From Apophysomyces variabilis (lineage: Eukaryota; Mucoromycota; Mucoromycetes; Mucorales; Mucoraceae): DNA of 64,000 nucleotides. The DNA is taken from the NCBI GenBank assembly GCA_002749535.1, contig MZZL01000398.1, positions 631,513-695,512 of the forward strand, in the 5' to 3' direction. Positions 1 through 12,001 of this stretch are shown piece by piece (within the stretch, counting starts at the first letter, position 1; each line of letters starts with the position of its first letter). The position numbers and the translations under genes are program-made. The notes beneath the pieces are model-generated. The model saw nothing but the letters and a program-made list of their open reading frames with translations, made no database searches and was not told the DNA's origin.

Positions 1-1084
1 TCTTCTTTCAACATACCCTTATCCAGTTCGGGACAGGCAAGTACAACTGCTGCAAAAGATACAGCAAGCATGGCTACGTCGCCGGAAGCATCCGGGTCAA
101 CTCACCCGCCTGAAACCACCGCGGCTCCACAGACAACCTCTGTTGCGCCCCCGACTGATCCCATCACCAACATACCACAGACCACTACTCAAAATCCTAC
201 CCTATCTTCCACCTCGGAAACACCAACGACAACCGCAGTCTCAAGCACAACCACCGCAGGATTAACTACAACAACGTCTCATATATCCAGCACGATAGCT
301 TCATCACAGACGTCAACTAGATCAGCAACTACCTCGTTTGTATATGCTTGAGTCATACCATCCTTCATCACTCTAAACGATCATATGTTTATAGAGATCC
401 TACCACCTTGTCATTGTCCACAACCACAACGTCTGATGCTACTACCACGACAGTATCTCGAACCGAAAGTCCAACATCAACACCAGTGACAACAACAACG
501 CCAAGAAGTGAAAGTTCTCCAAGTATGACCCCAAGCTTCACCTTTCCACCCAATGCAAAGACAACAATGATAACGATTACCACGAACATACAAACGGTAA
601 CTCGAGTCGTATCCAACGGAAGTACTATCATTGTTACTACAGTGATACCCACAAGGTTAGCTGAAGGGTGGCTGTGCAAGCATTTGCTAAGGACCGTTGT
701 AGAACCGTAATCCCGACCCTGGCTACTGATGCAAATGGTAATTTCGGAGGACTAAACGGTTCAAACAACATTGCGGATATTGTAGGTGGCGTAGTAGGCG
801 GGCTAGGTGGATTGGCATTGATCGTGGCTGGTATTGTGTTTGTGCGAAGGAGATACAAGAAAGGGATTCTACTCAAGAGGCAGCGGAATGAGCTTTATAA
901 CGAAGAGTTCTACGCCGATCCGTATCGACAATCAACAGATTGGTCTACACGTGCAGGAGGTTTTCCTGGCACTGGAGAACGGATGACGTTAGGGCTTGAG
1001 GACGATGAGATCTATGGACATCGGTCTTCTAACCGTTCGTCATGGTGGTCATCCATGTCGTCGTTACTAAAGAGATCTCGGTGA
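1..1084 (+). CDS. Mucin-like single-pass membrane protein, 5' partial
   Basis: The reading frame is open from the first base, so the true start lies left of the window. A closed model uses exons 1-311, 395-655 and 703-1084 and gives 317 residues. The outer part is almost all Ser, Thr and Pro, as in heavily O-mannosylated fungal wall proteins. A glycine-rich hydrophobic segment follows (GGVVGGLGGLALIVAGIVFV), then a basic stop-transfer stretch and a tail of about 75 residues rich in Ser, Arg and Asp/Glu. This layout recalls fungal wall-stress sensors of the Mid2/Wsc kind, but no cysteine-rich WSC domain is visible and the family is not certain. The first intron has a weak donor (GTCAAC). The stronger GT at 340 was discarded because it breaks the frame. 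Confidence 0.6.
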
Positions 1085-1365
1085 CACAAACGTGGAATAA
1101 ATAATCATAATTGGCAGATGAACATTGATTTATTAGGAATGCTTGACTCTTTATTCCTTGTAGCCTTTTCTTTTCTCCCCTCTTCTCTTTATATTTTTCT
1201 ACAAGGGGAACAGTAGGAGGTTTTATATCACTGTGGTATTGGGTGACTGTAAGGAACACCGAAGTGAAAGGATTGGATGTCGCTGCATGTTATCTTTTTT
1301 CGACTCCGATCACTTTGGATTTTCCTGCCTTGCGCATTCGACAGGCCTTTTGGTTCGTCTTGACA

Positions 1366-2642
1366 ATGACAAATGTTCCATCTAGCCAGCCAGAGGTGTT
1401 ACCTTCCACTCGCGTCTGTAAAATATGTCTTGAGAAGGATGACCTCTCATGTCTCATTTCTCCCTGCAAATGCAAAGGCTCCATGTAACATCCTTTGGTC
1501 TTTTACTACTTCGATTCTAAAGACACCTTTATACAGAAAATATGTTCACGCAAGTTGCATGGCTTCCTGGCGCAAGTCTTTGTCACAAAGCGGAAGAGAA
1601 ACCGATTTATACCGCTGCACTCTTTGTAAGCAGCAGCTTTCTGTGAAGCAAAGGAGGCTATGGGTGGCCCTATTGAACTATACATGTAAGTTTAGAACAA
1701 ATGATGTGGAGAAATAGAAAATAAGCTAAACAATGCGTATTAGACGTAAAAGTCATAATGACGATCTTAATTGTCATCCTTATTTTGATACCAGCGGGTA
1801 GAATGCAATCAATGCAGTAACCTGTCAAACTGTTCTGACAAGTCTTGTTAGGTACATTGATGAAATCGTTCATTCACTTTTCTGTGATCATATCAAATCA
1901 TCCAAACGACATTTGGGCATTCAGTACATGGTCCAATCATCTATTCTCTCGTAGCTTTCTATCATCTCTAAGAACCCTACTAATTTCGCCGTCTACCATC
2001 TCTTTCGATACGGATAAACTTGACAGCAGCGCAAATCTACACGCTCTATATTCTCCATTTCCTGTGTGCTTTCGATCGAACACATCCTCAGATAACCATG
2101 CCTTATTTTCCAGCCGGGTGCTGTACTACTTTTTGTTTCCATTTTCAGATGACAGACTATGGCGCGTCATTCTGTGCCAATGCGAGCATCTGCATCTCGG
2201 ATTCTTTCTACTGGGAAGCATCAATAATATCTGGTTTACCTACAAGGTGCTTAACGATATGTTTGACATCATCTTGGCCGGCCAAGACCGTCCTGTAGAT
2301 CAAGACGCTGACGACGTGGAACCCGATATGGCCCGGTTTGACAGCATGACAAGACGTCTAACGCGCCTGCTGAAAGGGTTCTTGCTCAGTTACTGTTGCT
2401 CATTGGTCGTCCTGTTCTGGATACATTTCAATTTGTTTGCTTTCCATGCAGATAATTCACAGGATATCGCAGGATACAGTTCCAAGCAATTTGTGGCCGA
2501 ATTACCGCTTTGGACATTGCGGTGGGTCACGCTAGGTGTGGCAGTAGGCGATTTTGCGGTCAGAGGCGTGTATCGCTGGTTGACTCGAATCACCAACTGT
2601 GTGGACGAGGAAGAAGTACTTTCAATACCTGACGCTGACTAA
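1366..2642 (+). CDS. RING-CH (MARCH-type) membrane E3 ubiquitin ligase
   Basis: Exons 1366-1484, 1537-1685, 1744-1797 and 1852-2642 close in frame and give 370 residues. Near the N-terminus lies a C4HC3 RING variant: CKIC, then CKCKG, H-x2-C in YVHASCMASW, and CTLC. This is the RINGv fold of membrane-bound MARCH/Doa10-type ligases, which pass ubiquitin from an E2 to membrane or luminal targets. The third exon encodes a strongly hydrophobic helix (VIMTILIVILILIP). The last exon holds further hydrophobic stretches, among them one around LLKGFLLSYCCSLVVLFWIH and one around WVTLGVAVGDFAVRGVY, so the protein is multi-pass. It is far shorter than Doa10. The first third of exon 4 looks less conserved and could hide another intron. 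Substrate and membrane cannot be told from sequence. Confidence 0.72.
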
Positions 2643-4005
2643 GTAAATATGATTGCGTTTTTCATTCTTCCCCACTCTTTCTTTACTCATAAACAAGGAA
2701 AAAGAGCTCGCCATGTATGCAATAAGATATACCAACCCATGCTAGACGTATTGTCATGCTTTTTACAAATTTTTTCCAGGAAAGTCTGCAAGTTCGCATT
2801 TGCTTTATTTGTACCGCAACAGCTGAGATATAATCGCATGCTAGGCAAAGCAAACAAGGTTTTTGTGCGATAAGCCTTGAAACGGTACTTCTCTATAACT
2901 TTTCAGGAAATCTGCGCAAAGAACTCGGTAATTTGGTCTTGTTGATCGCGTCTCCAGCCTATAGGCTATGGTGCAACTATGGAAAGGGAAAAAGCAAGAT
3001 GCCCATGTCTGGCAACTTAGATATGGTGTTCCTTGACCGCTCTCGTTCAGTAGTTGCATAGTTACCCAATTTTCTCTAATGCAAGGTTACGCGCGCAAGC
3101 TTTCAAAGGCTCCGTTATCGATCCATGACTGTTCCTGTTCTTTCTGTAGCCAAGCCCACCTAAGCGCAGCTTGTCGCAGCAGCCCGAACGCTGCTTCATT
3201 TGCTGTATCAAAGCCACGACGTTCTCAACTGGATGGGGTAACGAACGTCATAGGACTGCATAGGATAAGCCATAAGCTACCTGGCGTCCAAGCCAAATTA
3301 TGCACAAACGACAGCAAGAAAAATATAAGGACCAGCTGAAGGAGTATATCAGCTCGTCGTTGCTGATTTACCTATCGAACCTTCTGTACCAAGTTCGATC
3401 CTATGCTGCAAAGTTCGCAATAATCATTGAAAAAGTGTATTTTAATTTTGGTAATAGCTGCATAGATTGCGACTTCGCAATGTTTTAAGCCTAAATAGTA
3501 GCCAAAACGTTGCGTATCGTTGGCGTGATTTATCTAGTTTCTTCGCCAAGGGATGATGCTGAGAGGAGTATATTGACCAGAGGATTAGAGGTATAGATCA
3601 GATGGCTTATTGGTTTGTTTGCGATATCACTTGCATAACTTTAATCTGCAAGCATTTCCGATACGAGATTGTCTACTAGGATCTTCTGAATGGTTTTAAT
3701 GGACATTCCTTTCTGTTCCACCGGATCATGGGTCTCGATAACGTAACTGTGTGTGGTGAATTACGCTTTGTCCCCTGAAGGGGCCACGTTCATGATCAAC
3801 TGTCCAAAACAGGGTGAGCTTCTCGTCCTGTAGACGGAAAAAGAACTTGTGTAACCGTCTTTAGCAAAAAAGGAGTTGACTCGATGGAAAGGAGTTGCTT
3901 CGTTCAGTGAGTATAAAATAATCTTACAATTCATGCGACCTTTTCCGGTTATCCCTTCCTTCTTCTACCTTTCTTTTTCTTTTCCAACGCATTCCTCAAC
4001 CATCA
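2643..4005. other. Intergenic region
   Basis: Only short open frames with no recognisable domain or signal occur here. The last 100 bp form the promoter and pyrimidine-rich 5' leader of the small coiled-coil gene that follows. Confidence 0.5.
3912..3920 (+). promoter_or_regulatory. TATA box of the small coiled-coil gene
   Basis: TATAAAATA lies 86-94 bp before the ATG at 4006 and is followed by a CT-rich leader, the usual form of a strong fungal core promoter. Confidence 0.5.
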
Positions 4006-4254
4006 ATGGCAGACTCAATCGCGAATTCCTATCACCGCAGCAAGATGCCCCCTAGAATGATGGATGATAGGGCCGATTATGGTGGACTGAAGCGTGACCC
4101 ATCCACTGCTACGCTCTTGACACGAGAACAACAACTAAAGGAAGAGATTGCAAGACTAAGAAGGGAGGAGCAAGAACTACGGGAAAAAGACCACTGGATC
4201 AAGCAGAACATTATCGCTGTCAGAGAGAAGATAGCAGCTGAAAGACGAACCTAA
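4006..4254 (+). CDS. Small charged coiled-coil protein
   Basis: An intronless 82-residue frame. Residues 1-37 are polar. Residues 38-80 are rich in Glu, Arg, Lys and Gln with Leu/Ile spacing that fits a coiled coil (for example QQLKEEIARLRREEQELREK). A TATA box and CT-rich leader sit directly upstream and the ATG context is good, which supports a real short gene rather than chance. I do not recognise the family. The helix may mediate dimerisation or docking to a larger complex, but nothing in the sequence shows a partner or location. Confidence 0.5.
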   Translation: MADSIANSYHRSKMPPRMMDDRADYGGLKRDPSTATLLTREQQLKEEIARLRREEQELREKDHWIKQNIIAVREKIAAERRT

Positions 4255-5668
4255 AAAAACCAAACCCATGATGCAAAACCAAACGAATTTGACCATAGAA
4301 ATCTCACTTCGCCCTAAGCCGCTTCATCATCCTAATCCCTCTTTTCAAGTTTTATCTTATTTGCAACGTGTTTTCCGTTCTCCTTCTAGTTGTTTTTCTT
4401 TCAGTTTGAGCCGGTTTGGCCTTTTATACATCCATAGTTGATATCATCTTCAAGAATGATAAAGAAAACGGTAGTAAAAAAACATTGCAGGCCCCCTATG
4501 TAGGAAGGATACACGCATCCAATGCGCCCTTTTTTTCACCCCTTGTATGCATGATTTTCCTATTGCACTCAACAGGACGCATCTATGTGAACTGCAGACC
4601 TTTGACCTGGAAAAACACGTTGATGCAAATAATGATGATTTAAATGACCTACAGAATCGATGAGAATTTGGAAAACGCATTTCTTTTATGCATAGCAGGA
4701 TAAACAAAGCCAAACAGTTGCTTCCGTAAATGTTGGAAGTATTCCTACTATGGTGATTCACATATGGAATTCGAGATCCGTTTGCTTCGGGAATCGTAGA
4801 TACGGGGCACGAGAAAAGATTTTGTCCATACTGAAATCTGCAACGTACACATAGCCAAAAGTGAAACAAAGAAAAGGTCTGATGTGGATAATTGCAAATG
4901 ATAGTCTCTAATGTGCTTGGCGTTGGTCAAATTCTTGTAATAATGATCCCGAGAAACCAGGGTGAACAAGGTGCTACCTTGATCATCATTTTGGACTTAG
5001 ACTGGCTCTCTGCATCTATGGCGCTAACAAGAAGTTGCTCTAATAATCACTTTACCTCTTTTCGATGGCTATTCAACCAATTTTATAAAAAATCATAATG
5101 GTAGAACTCCTAAGAAACCGATGTCAAAACTTTATTGCCCGGAGCCTGCTGTTTGTTTTTGTCCGATGTCTGTTGATGTCAACATAAATATACAAGGAGT
5201 CGGTTATTAGCAGCTCTGGCCAAGTTTAGTGGATGCATTGCGTGCCAAACAGCGGTGATGTTAGCGCACCACAAGGACGGATGGCAGCTAAACTAATGGA
5301 TAGTAGACTCGAGCAACCGAAAGCTACCTGCCAACATAACATCAATGTCTGGGCGTCCTTGTTATAGCATATTGTGTTTTAACATTCTTTTTACTGGTGT
5401 ATGCATGTTTTATATGGTATAATGTGAGTCATCGCTCAGATATATCTCAAATTCTCGCAGAATAGCACCACCTCATTTTATATCGGTATCTTATATTCAA
5501 CCTTAATAAACTCCCAAAACCACTAGCATACGTTATCATCAATCAAGAACGTAGGCATTCTATTGCTCAATCAGTAGACATTGTCAGTTTTTGTAAACGG
5601 CTGCCCATGAATTTTTTTTGGAGGTGTTTGCATGTCAAATGAAAATTGGCTTTTTTTGTATGACCTAT
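4255..5668. other. Intergenic region
   Basis: Holds the 3' flank of the small coiled-coil gene and the 3' flank of CCT6, which converges from the right. The open frames here have no domain, no start context and low-complexity composition. I see no RNA gene or element. Confidence 0.5.
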
Positions 5669-7661
5669 CTAATGTCCTGGTTCAGGAGCCTTCAAGGACG
5701 TCCTTCCTGCGCGCATCATTTCGTCAACTAACAGAAGGTTGCTTGCAATGACAGAGCTACAGACCAAATGAGTATATTATCACCCATAATATGCTTAACT
5801 TACCATGAGTGTAACATGTGGCGATGCACACGATAGTTGTTCCATACACCTTCCAGTTTAGGATCCATGGTATCACCAGTTTTCAAATCAACACCAACAA
5901 TGTGGCCATCCATATGTTCATCCTAAGATTTGCATAAATGGCCAAGGTCAACCAAAAGCGTAATTCAATCATACCTGCAAGGCAACAATGACATCCTGAG
6001 CGTCAAAGCCTGCATTCTGAGCAAGCACCTTGGGTATCACAAGCAACGCATCAGCAAATGCTTGAACTCCCATCTTAGCACGTCCTTTGACAGACTTCTT
6101 GAATTCAGCTAAGTGTTGTGAACATGCGACTTCAAATGCACCTGCGCCAGCAACAACAGCCTTATCCTCGATGGCATTCTTTACTGCACGGAGACCATCG
6201 CGCACAGCATCATTGATTTGTGCAATCGTATGCGCGTTAGGGCCCTTGATGAGAATAGTGACACTGTATGGGTCTTTGACTTCTTCCACAAAGGTATACT
6301 TTTCCTCGCCCAGAACATGTTCGTACACAAGACCTGCATATCCAAGCACTTCAGGGGCTAAGTCTTCCACTGAGTTCTGCGCAACACCACCACAAACAAG
6401 CTGAAGACGTTCCATGTTTCTTCTCTTGGCTCTGCGCAATGCAAGAATATTGTTCTTGGCCAAGATATCAAGCGACAAGGGGTCAATACCCTTCTGATTG
6501 ATAATGATAAAGCCCTTGTTGGCATTTTCCCCGGAGCACACAATGTTTTTGAATTCCACAATCTTGCGGATCTTGTCATCAACGTGCTTACGTTCACTCT
6601 CCACAAGCTTCTCACGTTGCTCGGGAGTGGAATAAAAGAAACCGGAGTTAATTTCACTATAGAGGGTTTCAACAATTCAGCCTTATCCCAGACAATATTA
6701 CCTCTTCTCGTATTCTAAGCTAACGTTAAGTGTTAGCACAAAAGCATCCGTCACTTTCTTAGGCATATCAGGATGACGTGCACCGTGATCAAGTACCAAA
6801 CCACGGACGAGCCTGGATTCAGATTCAGAGCGATGCTGCATCTTCATAATTTCAACCATGTGAAGGTCAATAGGTTCGCCTTCGCGGTGAACAGCCAACA
6901 CTGCATCAACCACTGCTTCTGTCAATGTGTCAGCCAAGGCACGATGAACCTTTGTACGAAGAGATGTGCGAGCAACAGAGACTAATAACTCGCGGTCGAT
7001 CTCAGGCTTTTCTGTCTTGAAGGTTTCCAAAAACTTTTGACGTGGATCAGAAATGGACATCAAAACAGAAATATGGACATACCTTTAGTGCTTCCTTCTT
7101 TGCCAAATCGTATCCTTCAGTAATTACACGAGGATGTAGTCCTTCCGAGATGTAGCGCTCAGCTTGCTTAAGAAGCTCACCAACTAGAAGAACGATGGAA
7201 GTTGTGCCATCGCCAGTAATTTCATCCTGTGCGGTAGCTGCTTTCGCGATCATGGCAGCAGTAGGATGTTGAATTTGCTATAGAGAATCATTATACACGG
7301 GTGATGAAAGTTTCAGTCTTAATACCATTTCACTCAACAACACTTTTCCATCCTTCGTCAACTTGATAGCTCCGGCACCGTCAACAAGCCTACAAAGAAC
7401 ATCTGTCAAGATCATCGGTCTATCTAAGTGATGATCTCAGCCAACTATTTACATTTTTATGGTGCCTCGTGGTCCAAGATTGGATCGCAGAACGTCTTGG
7501 AGACCGATCGCGGCAGTAATGTTCAACTGGAGGGCCTGACCGCGTCGAGCAACGTCGGAATTGGGATTGATCAATTTTAAGGCTGATGATGCCCTTTTAC
7601 ATGCAAAACGCGGTTAGATGACGCTCTTGACAGATACAGAAGGGTCAAGGTATCCTTACAT
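5669..7661 (-). CDS. cct6: T-complex protein 1 subunit zeta (CCT6)
   Basis: Eight coding segments (5669-5756, 5804-5922, 5975-6656, 6702-7033, 7083-7277, 7326-7389, 7453-7593, 7660-7661) close in frame to 540 residues, close to the usual CCT6 length. The product is one subunit of the cytosolic eight-membered TRiC/CCT ring, which folds actin, tubulin and other proteins with ATP. The group II chaperonin ATPase motif GDGTTS is present. Subunit identity rests on blocks typical of zeta: [42 protein letters not shown] and the C-terminal [14 protein letters not shown]. The start codon is split: AT stands before the first intron and G after it. Introns are 45-66 bp. Confidence 0.95.
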
Positions 7662-8590
7662 CTTGTACTGTGATGCTTTGCAGAGTCTGTGAAAGAGCGA
7701 TCAAGCTGCACTCAGAAGCGACAGGTGGCTGAAAGTTAAATTCGAACCCTACACGTGGTACGTCACTCCCCGATAGTGCAAGCGCGTGCGGATTCCCTGT
7801 TGCGAATAGCCGGTCCCGCTTTCAGGTATGCACGCGGCTTAGTGTCTAACCGTCTACGGTGCAAAAACCAGGTACCTTTCTTTTCGTCGGGCAACTTGGC
7901 AAAGAAAACGGAAACAAGACAGTAGGAAAATTACAGAAACGATAGCTCTTATAAATGCTTTTCAGTGTAGATTCACCAATAACTATCATTTTGGTATCAA
8001 TTTTCGAAAAGGTTATCTACTTCGTTCTAATGCGATACCATCTACTAAATTCTGTAGCAATCATGTACGAACGTATCATTATTGATGTAGAAGCGCTCTC
8101 TACGGAGAGGTCTTTATGACCTTGTATGACAGTTGCTCTACGCAAAGCCCATGCTTTTAGACGCTTTCCCTTTCAATTCCCCAATTTAATCTCCGCATCT
8201 TCAACCATCCTTTATATGCGAGCCTTCGTGCAGACATGCTCTTAACACGCTTGTTCACCATAAGTAACTCTGACTATGTTCATATAGTTATATACATACA
8301 TGTGTAGTGGTATTGACCATAGACTATGTTATCGTGAATTAGTTATGTACAAATCTTCGATTAGTCACTGTTACGCCAGTTTCCTTAGTTCCTTTACTTA
8401 CTGCATATTTGGTTGTTGAATGTATTATATGAATTACTAGAATAAAAATATCTTTAGGGTTAAAAATCTTAAGATAGCCATCTTCCACATTCGTCACTTT
8501 CGATAGATACGACTTCTCTACAGACAGGTTAAGCCATCGAGTATCAATTAGCTGCTGCATTTCTTTCCGATATGTTTATTTAGCATACAT
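7662..8590. other. Intergenic region upstream of cct6
   Basis: Should contain the cct6 promoter (read leftwards) and the 3' flank of the next minus-strand gene. No convincing TATA box, RNA gene or repeat was found. Confidence 0.45.
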
Positions 8591-9860
8591 CTATTTCATT
8601 TGACAAAGAACAGCATCTGCTTCCCTACATAGACCTTGGGAGATAATGCCAGTATCTGCTCGAAGCAATAAACACAGCTCGCCATTAAACGAATAATCAT
8701 CGCCATTCCAGCTGCCGATCGCAAGCCGTTCATATTTGCTCTCTTTAAGATAGCGAAGTATGTCCTCACGATTTTTGGTCGACAGGCTGCCCAAAGTTTG
8801 CACACCTTGCGCGCAGACGCGGGAGGCATCTTGTAACTGGCGGATCTGGGAAGCTACCATCACAGAATATCTCACCGAGTCAACTTGGAATGTAATATCA
8901 AGCGACGCGCCATCACTAGGTCTTGCTATTGCAGCGGATGAAGCAAAACTTCTCGAGAAAGATTCGAATGCAGCGGACTGTGGTTCTTGTGAGGACGCAA
9001 TGGACCTATTAGGAATAGTAGCAATAGGGGTTGACCCACGGTTTGATGCGGCAGAATGCTGGTCAGCTTTTACAGCTGCAGATGATGCAACTGTTATGAT
9101 ATCTCCACTTGACACTGGCTTTGTCTCATTGCGTGTATCTAAAGGGATGGATTGCTTCTACGATGTAAATAATTTGCTAATATATCTTCTTGAAAGCTTA
9201 CCTTTCCCCAAAATCCACACACAGTAGCCTTTTTTTTTTTCATAAACATCCGTTAAAATATAATCTTCTTCAATAACTTCTGGTACTCTTACCTTGGCTC
9301 GTTGGCAGATGTAATGGGAAAAGGGATAATTAGTGAATAAATTCGGTCTAAGAAGTGTTATTGCCTAAAAACGATTTTACACATGAGACACCCTACTTTT
9401 GAAACTTGAAGCATCCGATGCCATTGCCTAAGTTCAAAAGAAACTATTAGCTGTCTCTCAATTCCGCAGCCAAAACTATTCATACCTCCTTCTTCATCTG
9501 GGTAACCTAAGTGATTCTACACCACGTTTTTAACAATAAGGTTTCGTGACTACGACTGCTTACCACCAGATAGGATTCGTTGTCTTCAAAAAATCCAGCC
9601 AAGGATAGGAAAGATAATGATGTATCCAGAGCAGTCAAGTTGGCTGTGGGCGTATTCGTCAGGATCTGTGCACCACAGCCGTAATAGCATGCTTCCTGAG
9701 GGGCTAACTCCCCTTTATTGTCCAGCAGAGCCAAAGCATAGGTAAAGCCCTTATTATAGAGTGGATTCATGGCACTGGCGATGCATTTTGCTTGCTCGCT
9801 ATCCCTAAATAAAGAAAGGAAGCAGATTATTGTAGCTAGTAAAATTGTTGATTGTAGCAT
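8591..9860 (-). CDS. Unrecognised protein with signal peptide
   Basis: A closed model with exons 8591-9138, 9202-9364, 9486-9506 and 9564-9860 gives 342 residues. The first 24 residues form a clear signal peptide (MLQSTILLATIICFLSLF, then a polar cleavage region). A short cysteine-containing domain follows with the pattern EACYYGCGAQ and N-glycosylation sequons. After the small 21-nt exon come a basic block, a Ser/Ala-rich linker and a C-terminal domain of about 100 residues with mixed helix-like composition. I see no internal membrane helix. The ACxxGC pattern faintly recalls TMEM59-type proteins, but the rest does not fit. An alternative is two genes: a short secreted protein ending near 9380 and a separate downstream one. 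The ATG lies only 56 bp after the stop codon of the preceding gene. Confidence 0.45.
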
Positions 9861-9916
9861 ATAGAAAGGAAGCTTTTAAAATTGGTGGAAAAACAAGCTG
9901 TTACGAGCAGTATTTA

Positions 9917-12001
9917 TTAAAATAATTGTATGAGTGCCTTTTTCGTGACCTTACCCATAGCATTTTTGGGTAATTCAGGAACAATCTTTAACAAGTGTGG
10001 GACTTTGTACACTGCTAATCGAGGTTTAAGAAGTTGTCTCATTGTTGTCAAATCGAGATCCTAGCACAAACAAATTCATTACATTAAGAGGTTTATGGTC
10101 CCGTTTCATCTACCTTGTTGTTTTCCAAAACTACTACCGCAGCCACTCGCTGTCCCCATTCCACATCGTCAATTCCAATCACAGCTACGTCTTGAACTCC
10201 AAGTTCTGAAACTGATAATATCTCACGCTCTATCTCAAGGGCTGATACTTTCTCCCCACCGGTCTAACCAGAAATGTATATACAATCAATCGTTTGAAAG
10301 CTGTGAAAGTTTACCTTGATAATATCGGTGCTTTGCCGGCCGAGAATTTGGTAATCGCCATGTTCTCCTACTCGCATAGCTAGGTCGCCAGTGATAAACC
10401 TAAAACAGGTTTTAGCTGCTTTTTAAATACGTGCTTGGAAGAGTGACGATCTTTATACCATCCATCAACCGTAAATTCTTTCTTAGTCGCCTCGGGACGC
10501 TGCCAGTATTCCTTGAAAACATTGCGGCCTTTGATCTGGATCATGCCAATCATCCCTCGTGTCTCTGTGACGTCTTGTTCTGACAACTTGGAGTCCGAGA
10601 TTAAGCGAACATGAACCCCTGGTAATGGTAAGCCAACTGTACCCTAGATATATTTCATGTAAGCTTAAAACAACATGTCAGACAGAAACAACGTACCTCG
10701 ACTCTACCATTGATATTGTCGTATGGTTGACTCAAGGCCATACCAATCTCTGTGTCCAGAGTTAAATAAGCGTTACCTTCCATGATTTATACCGCACCTG
10801 TCATCCCAAAACGTTCTAGTAATACACAACCGCTAATGCTGTGCCAGGTGCGAAGGAGTGGTGCAGGCAGCGCTGCTGAACCAGATACCATCAATCGAAA
10901 CTGTCTGCAAACATCTCGTAGCGTAGCCTGTCTTTCTTTGGTGCACGCTTTGTAGTAATTGATTAATTTGGCTAAACAAAGAAATGTAAATCATCAACTT
11001 TCTTTGCCATTGTCTTTACCGTATACTGTAGGGACAGACATAAAGATTGTCAGTGTTGGTTTCGCTGACCAACGCGCCCAAACTTCAGCGGCATTAAATC
11101 TGGGATGCATCTCTACTGCGGCGCCTGCATATAAAGCGCAATTGAGAGCGTTGATAATACCGTGAATGTGATGTAACGGCAGTATATGGTGAATCCTGTC
11201 GTTCGATGTCCACTTCCAAGCTTGAACAAGCACTGTCACCTGCGCGTCAATGTTGTCATGCGTTGTTACAACGCCTTTTGGTTTGCCTATCGTTATATCT
11301 AAGTCAAAGGAAGGTAACCAATTAGCATGTATATTTTGCCTCACCCGTCGTTCCACTTGTATACAGAATCAGCGCTTTTCGGTGGATATCCATTTCAAAC
11401 AACGTTGGGATGGTGGACTGAGTTCTCACCAGAGCTATTTAAGCAAGATTGTTTTACCAATCGTTCCGATACCTCTTGAAATTCGATTGCCGCATCATCT
11501 AGAACCAAACTGTTCAATCCTGTGTTGCTGGCCAATGCTGCGATACGGTCTTCGAACACACGATGACCGAGAATAAGGCTTGATTGGGAATCCTCCAAGC
11601 AGTATTGCTGTTCCGGTTGAGGATGGGTGGTGCATAAAGGAACTGCTACTCCTCCAGCCGCCCACACTGCCCACAAGGCAACAACATAACTAAAGCCGCT
11701 AATTTTGTTGTTAGCACTCAGTGAGTTGCTATGCTATTTAGTTACCTTGGACAAAGGATAGCTACTCGTTCCTCATTCAAGTCGCTAATAGCTTCAAGTT
11801 AGTCTTCCATGACATGTGATAACTGATATATTGCCTTTTTCCCTTTAGTAACAGGGCTCGAATTTTGGCGACGGAATGAATAAGGTCATGGTAGGTGTAT
11901 TGCCTTGCACTTCTAATGTCGTCTATAGCAACGCCGTTATTCTCGCGAGCTTGTGCGAGTGCATTGCTAAAAAGCGGGAATTTAGGTAATGCAAATGACA
12001 T
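9917..12001 (-). CDS. acsf3: ACSF3-type acyl-CoA (malonyl-CoA) synthetase
   Basis: Eleven exons (9917-10060, 10114-10263, 10315-10399, 10459-10643, 10697-10749, 10798-10971, 11020-11286, 11345-11374, 11430-11698, 11746-11784, 11853-12001) close to 514 residues. It is an ANL-superfamily enzyme that adenylates a carboxylic acid and transfers it to CoA. Visible core motifs are TSGTTGKPKG (P-loop), [23 protein letters not shown] (hinge) and the catalytic lysine block [10 protein letters not shown]. The segment [13 protein letters not shown] and the order of blocks match ACSF3, which in animals activates malonate and methylmalonate in mitochondria. The fungal substrate is inferred. The N-terminus is shorter than in human ACSF3 and shows no clear mitochondrial presequence. 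There is no C-terminal PTS1. The donor after the first exon is the least certain boundary. Confidence 0.88.

Noticed and set aside
7741..7790. tRNA T-loop-like TTCGAACCC
   Set aside because: No acceptor, D or anticodon arms can be formed around it.
10400..10458. Apparent frameshift in the ACSF3-type gene between the GWYK-like text and TGDLA
   Set aside because: Using the GTATAA donor at 10458 restores the family wording DGWFITGDLA and closes the frame.
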